A stretch of 19,941 nt of DNA from Pavlovales sp. CCMP2436 (Eukaryota; Haptophyta; Pavlovophyceae; Pavlovales): assembly GCA_026770615.1 (NCBI GenBank), contig MU631754.1, forward strand, positions 3,828 to 23,768, given 5' to 3'. A model generated the notes under the pieces. That model searched no databases. It was not told the origin of the DNA and was given only the letters and a program-made list of their open reading frames with translations. The position numbers and the translations under genes are program-made. Shown in pieces: positions 16,151 to 19,941 of the stretch (position 1 is its first letter; the number at the start of each line of letters is the position of its first letter).

Positions 16151-16396
16151 GGCAGAACCGTAGACGCGATCGAGGATGACGAGGCGGCGACGGACGCAAC
16201 CTTGAACCATGCGCTCAGCGACCTCAAGAGCCTCTGCAAGAACGTCCACGTCGGTGACGGCGGCCATGGCATTGCCAAACAAGGATCGTACCAGGAGCTG
16301 CCTTCGAAGCTGAAGCTGACGGGCGGATTGGTCCAGGGGCACGGTGCGCAGTTGCGCCTCGTGTGCTCGTCCAGCGGGAAGACTGTGTTGAGTCAG

Positions 16397-16746
16397 GTGG
16401 GCGTCGGCGGCTGTGACGACGACTGCAGCGATGCCGATGGCGAAGGTGGCGGACTGGGCGGCGGGGTGAGCGGCGAGCGCGGTGGAGGCGGCGGAGGCGG
16501 CGGAGGCGGCGGAGGCGGCGGAGGCGGCGGCGGAGGCGGCGGATGTGGCGGAGGCGGCGGCGGAGGCGGCGGAGGCGGCGGAGGCGACCCCGGCCCCGAC
16601 GACGGCCACGGCCACGGCGTGCCGGCCAGCAGGATGCGTCGCAAGCGTGGCTCTGTAAAGGTGCCCCCCCCCTTGTTATTGCTATGATTAGCACGCGACT
16701 TGTAGGTGACCCCCCCCCCTTCCCCCCCCCCTCCCAACACACACAG
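16397..16746 (+). repeat. (GGCGGA)n tract inside a probable transposase intron
   Basis: The frame is open through a long Gly stretch (GGAGGCGGC repeats at about 16482-16590), but a GTGGGC donor at 16397 and the CACACAG acceptor at 16745-16746 remove it in phase. Removal brings the zinc-finger Cys residues to normal spacing, so the tract is more likely intronic than coding. An alternative shorter intron starts at GTGCCC, 16661. Confidence 0.6.
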
Positions 16747-17160
16747 GTGGGGTGCGAATGGAAGATTTGGCTGAAGCGTGTCAAGGGAGGCGTCGCGGTG
16801 ACGGCGAAATCGACGTTCATCCACCACGAGCGCTGCTCGTTGGCTCTCAACGCGACGGAGAAGGTGGCAGCCGCAGCGACGCGTGACGATATTCCGGCCG
16901 ACGTTCTCGATGAGGCGCAGACGTGGGCCTGCAAAGTGCCTTTGTCGGCCGTCGTCGACATCCTCCGCGACAAGCACGCGGTGGACGGCAACAAGCCGGA
17001 CTGGTCGCTCAAGGACTTCGCCAACAGACTCGTGCCGACGCTGGCCGAAAAGACCCTCGACGCGACCCGCTTCGTTGCCGAGCTTGTCGAGATGCGCACC
17101 TCAGGTGCGTGCGTAGGCCTAGCCCGTCACATAGCTAGCCCCATCTCCCCTGCCTCAATA

Positions 17161-17370
17161 AGAAGATGATTATTAATATTAATATTATTAATAATAATGA
17201 TAATAATAATAATAATAACAACAACAACAACAGCAAGTAGAAGAAGAAGATGAAGAAGAAGAAGAATAAGACTATAAATGATAATATTAACATTAATATT
17301 AAATATTAATATCAATCAATCAATATCAATATAAATCATATTAATATTAATATTAATATTATTAAATGGC
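17161..17370. repeat. AT-rich trinucleotide repeats in transposase intron
   Basis: (ATT/TAA)n, (CAA)n and (GAA)n runs fill the intron between 17105 and 17435. The next intron has a second (TAA)n array at 18095-18185 (ATTAATAATAATAATAATAA). Both lie in the middle of short introns. Confidence 0.85.
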
Positions 17371-18099
17371 AATATGAATAAGTCGTCAACCCTAACCGAG
17401 CCCGCGCCCATCTCCTCTCACCCGCACGCACGCAGGGTACCGCACCTTTTACAAAACGCACGCCTCGACCTGCGTGCTTACCTGCGCCATGATCTGCTTC
17501 CCGGAGGCGATCGAAGACCACGCCGTAGACAGCGCGACCTGCGATGTCTACGACTCGACCTTCAACACGAACCGTCGCAACTATAAGCTCGGCGTCTTCG
17601 TCTACATCACCCGTGACGGGCGCACTCGCATTAAGGCGATCACGCTCCTCCTCTTCGAGGACCAGCCGAGCTTTGCCTGCGTGCTCCGCTGGTACCAGGA
17701 GGCCTTCGGCTCGCACCCGCTGACGCTCATCACGGACGGCGACTACGCGCTGCACCTCGCCATCATCGAGGTTATCGGCCCCTACTTTGCCGCGTGGTGC
17801 CATCTCCTGTGCGTGTGGCACGTCGCTTAGCTCGTCGCAAAGCACGTCAAGCACATCTTCGGCGCGGCGGTGGCGGGCAAGCGGGGCGGCCCAGACAGCG
17901 AAAAACGCTGGAACAGATACATCAGTAAGCGCTGCCTCGCACTGCCCCTACCAAGCACCCACCCGCCCGTGCATGCATTTGACATGAGATGTGTGTGTGT
18001 GTGTGGGAGGGGGGGGGGGTCACACACGTAACCTCACCCCTCCCCCTTGCGCAACCTCCCCTGTTGTTATTTCTTATTCTTATTCTTATTCTTCTTAAT

Positions 18100-18135
<36 letters not shown>

Positions 18136-18997
18136 TTTAAGTTTATTATTAATAACATTATGAATAATATTGAATAATATTACAAAGGTGAATACGGATA
18201 TGACAATGTGCGAGGGGCCCGCGTGCTGACACTAAGTGCGTGCCCCCATTGGTGCGTAGGGAAGCTCTGGTCTACGGCCAAGCGTTCGGACATCCAGAGC
18301 ATCCCGGACCTTCTCGCCGAATGGGAAGAGATGCGCGGGATGATCACAGACCTGCAGAAAAACGACCTCGCCTCCGGCTCCATCGAGGCGGTCCTCACCT
18401 GGTTCGGGAAGCCAGGATTGGACGACGACAACTGGGGGACTCTCTGGGGCAGGCGGAAGCAGTTTTGCTCGCGCTTCACGCACTCTCGCTTCACCTGGGG
18501 TGCGGGCTCGTCCGGCCGGTGCAAGGGCGTCAACTCCGATACGCATCCACGCTGCCACGTGCCCACGCCCTCGTGCCCAAAGCATCCGATCCCCTCGTCA
18601 CGCACTCATTGAACCTACTGTATGTACCTTCGCCTGCATATTTTGTTTCAATCCAGTCCTCAAAAACCCTTTCAACAGTCGTGAACGGCAAGATGCGACT
18701 GATGCAGCTACTGCTCAACGTGCTGAAGCTCGAGAAGGAAGCGAACCAGAAGGCGGAGCTACAAAACGTGCTGGACAAACGCTCCCTGGCCCGCGCGCCC
18801 AAGCTGCCGCCCATCCTCGAGGACATGAAGACGCGCATTGGCCTCTCGGCGAAGGGAATCGAGTTGGTCGCGGCCGTCAGCTCGCGCCTCCAGTCACACA
18901 AATTCGAATCGGGCGCGTCGCGGCCGCCAGATGCGCCCTCGCCCGCGGCCTCGGCATGCGCGCGTGGCTGCCCGCCCGGCAGGTGCGCAAGCTGCTA

Positions 18998-19222
18998 GCC
19001 GACGAGAGCGCGCCTGCTGCGGCCGGGCGGCGGGGCGGCGTCTGGTGCGCGCAGTCTCGCTACCCTCACACCCATCACTGCCCAATGTAACATAAGTGCG
19101 CGAGGCAATTCGACTCGGCGCGGGCGCCACCAGCCGCCGAGAGCGCGCCCCCTACGGACGGCGGGGCGACTGGTGCGCGCAGTCTCGCTCCGTCTGAAAC
19201 ACCCGTCACTGCCCTATATTAC
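18998..19222 (+). repeat. Imperfect tandem duplication, about 90 bp units
   Basis: Unit 1 (18998-19091) and unit 2 (19133-19222) share GCCGACGAGAGCGCGCC, TGGTGCGCGCAGTCTCGCT, an ACACCCATCACTGCCC block and a TA-rich end, with about 40 bp between. It begins exactly at the end of the transposase reading frame, so it may be the terminal region of that element. Confidence 0.75.
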
Positions 19223-19276
19223 CCAGTATTATCGTAACTAATGGAATGCGTCCGCATGCTACATTCATTGAGTTAG

Positions 19277-19941
19277 CTCAGCGAGCTATATTTAGCCACC
19301 GACCTCGAGCGTGACCGGTGCTACAAGCTGATGATCGTTGCACCCTCCCTCTTCTTCCGCAAGTCGGCGCGCGGTGGCCACCGCACAGTGCGAGCCATCG
19401 CGAACCGCTTTGCCGCCTGGCGTTTGGAGGACCACGCCTCGCTCATTGACGGGTGGGCAAAAGCTATCGCCCTCACCCGGGGCAGTGAGCCGCGCGAGCG
19501 GACCCAGCTCGACAACGAGGTGAAAAAGGCAATCGGCAAGCTCGAGCGCGGCCTCGTCTCGGACGCCGCTCGCCTTCTCGAGAGCCATGGAGTCGCAGAC
19601 ATCTTCAACCCCGAGATCTTGGAGCAGATGCGCCTCAAGCACCCGATCCGCAAACCGGAGAACCGTATGCCAGACTCCCTCACGATCCCAGACCCGAGCG
19701 AGCGCCTCAACGTTCTTCCTGAGACGGCCAGGCGCGTGTACAGCGCACTGCCCCGCGAGAAGGCGCAAGGCGCATCCGCATGGCGATACGAGATGCTCAC
19801 CACGCTAGCCCCGTCGGTCCCGTTTGCAAGCGATGCGGCCAACGAGGCTGTGAGCTGCCACGCTTGGTTCGCCACGGGGCTTGCCAACGGCGACTTTCCG
19901 CCATGGTTCAACTTCGTCCTCGCCGCCGTCCGACTCATCCC
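19277..19941 (+). CDS. Non-LTR-type retrotransposon ORF, N-terminal part, runs off the window
   Basis: Open from just after TAG at 19274-19276 to the window end (221 codons); the first ATG is at 19331. It reads KLMIVAPSLFFRKSARGGHR, then RFAAWRLEDHASLIDGW, VKKAIGKLERGLVSDAARLL, GVADIFNPEILEQMRLKHP and VYSALPREKAQGASAWRYEM. This order (Pro-x-Gly-Gly basic block, Arg-x-x-x-W, a short-repeat helix region, LxxKHP, then FPxxxAxGxxxWRxEML) is typical of the stretch before the reverse transcriptase fingers in LINE-like elements of algae, fungi and other microbial eukaryotes. The catalytic YxDD would lie beyond the window. No breaks are seen. Confidence 0.72.

Larger units (their letters stand above)
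16088..18998 (+). pseudogene. MULE-type (FAR1-like) transposase gene, probably inactive
   Basis: Proposed exons: 16088-16396, 16747-17104, 17436-17924, 18260-about 18520, about 18680-18998. Exons 1-2 form a Cys-x12-Cys-x22-H-H-x2-Cys zinc finger (LVCSSSGK, GCEWKIWLKR, STFIHHERC) like the WRKY-GCM1/FLYWCH fingers at the N-terminus of MULE transposases. Exon 3 holds the DDE core: DVYDSTFNTNRRNYKLGVF, LTLITDGDYALHLAI and CHLLCVWHVA, the usual D, D and C/WH landmarks. Exon 4 has KRSDIQSIPDLLAEWEEM and RRKQFCSRFTHSRFTWG, the conserved W-FTWG block. An in-frame TAG at 17828-17830 follows WHVA, and the frame continues with good coding sequence (LVAKHVKHIFGAA), which argues for a recent nonsense mutation. 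The junction between the last two exons is unresolved. Confidence 0.82.

Noticed and set aside
16073..17099. Long minus-strand ORFs (Ala-, Arg- and Pro-rich) over the transposase
   Set aside because: Shadows of GC-rich plus-strand coding and of the GGCGGA repeat; the plus strand has recognisable transposase motifs.
18240..18998. 252-codon ORF on the plus strand
   Set aside because: Wrong frame for the first part: the transposase blocks (LAEWEEM, RFTWG) are in another frame. Only its C-terminal part coincides with the last transposase exon.
19292..19938. 158- and 205-codon minus-strand ORFs
   Set aside because: The plus strand carries a continuous frame with retrotransposon features; these are antisense shadows.

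Overview
The window reads as nuclear DNA of a eukaryote, most likely an alga or other protist. The evidence is GC-rich exons with clear GT-AG boundaries, AT-rich and microsatellite-rich introns, long G/C homopolymers, and a high load of transposon fragments. No bacterial-type operon, ribosome binding site or RNA gene is visible. The organism could not be named. All exon boundaries were read by eye from reading frame, phase and splice consensus, with no transcript or database check.

Left part (19-6530, + strand): an interrupted gene whose phase-compatible exons encode an alanine/proline-rich segment followed by a long arginine/serine (RS) domain. It is probably a splicing or RNA-processing factor of the SR-related class, with its 5' end outside the window. 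Its introns carry a small TA-flanked inverted-repeat element (2524-2612), a 115 bp inverted-repeat pair (2940-3052 and 5586-5700) and a dispersed repeat.

Middle part (6531-13236): mostly repeat-derived. It holds possible orphan exons (6922-7118, 7698-7869, 12590-12929), a 1.6 kb element bounded by about 45-bp inverted repeats (8041-9661) around a GC-rich satellite, two inverted copies of a 420-430 bp foldback MITE, and three direct copies of a cassette that ends in a 3'-splice-site-like tract followed by ATGG.

Right part: a complete eight-exon 14-3-3 gene on the minus strand (16006 to 13237, predicted 241 aa). It has one GC-AG intron, a MITE close to its last 3' splice site, and several decayed partial copies of its own exons inside its introns. 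Directly divergent from it is a MULE-type transposase gene (about 16088-18998, + strand), probably inactive because of an in-frame TAG. The window ends inside the open reading frame of a non-LTR-type retrotransposon, just before the reverse transcriptase core.

The two host-like genes look unrelated in function. The recurring theme is local duplication and transposon insertion shaping exon-intron structure: repeated exon ends inside introns, symmetric RS exons, a 30-bp coding minisatellite, and mobile elements beside splice sites.
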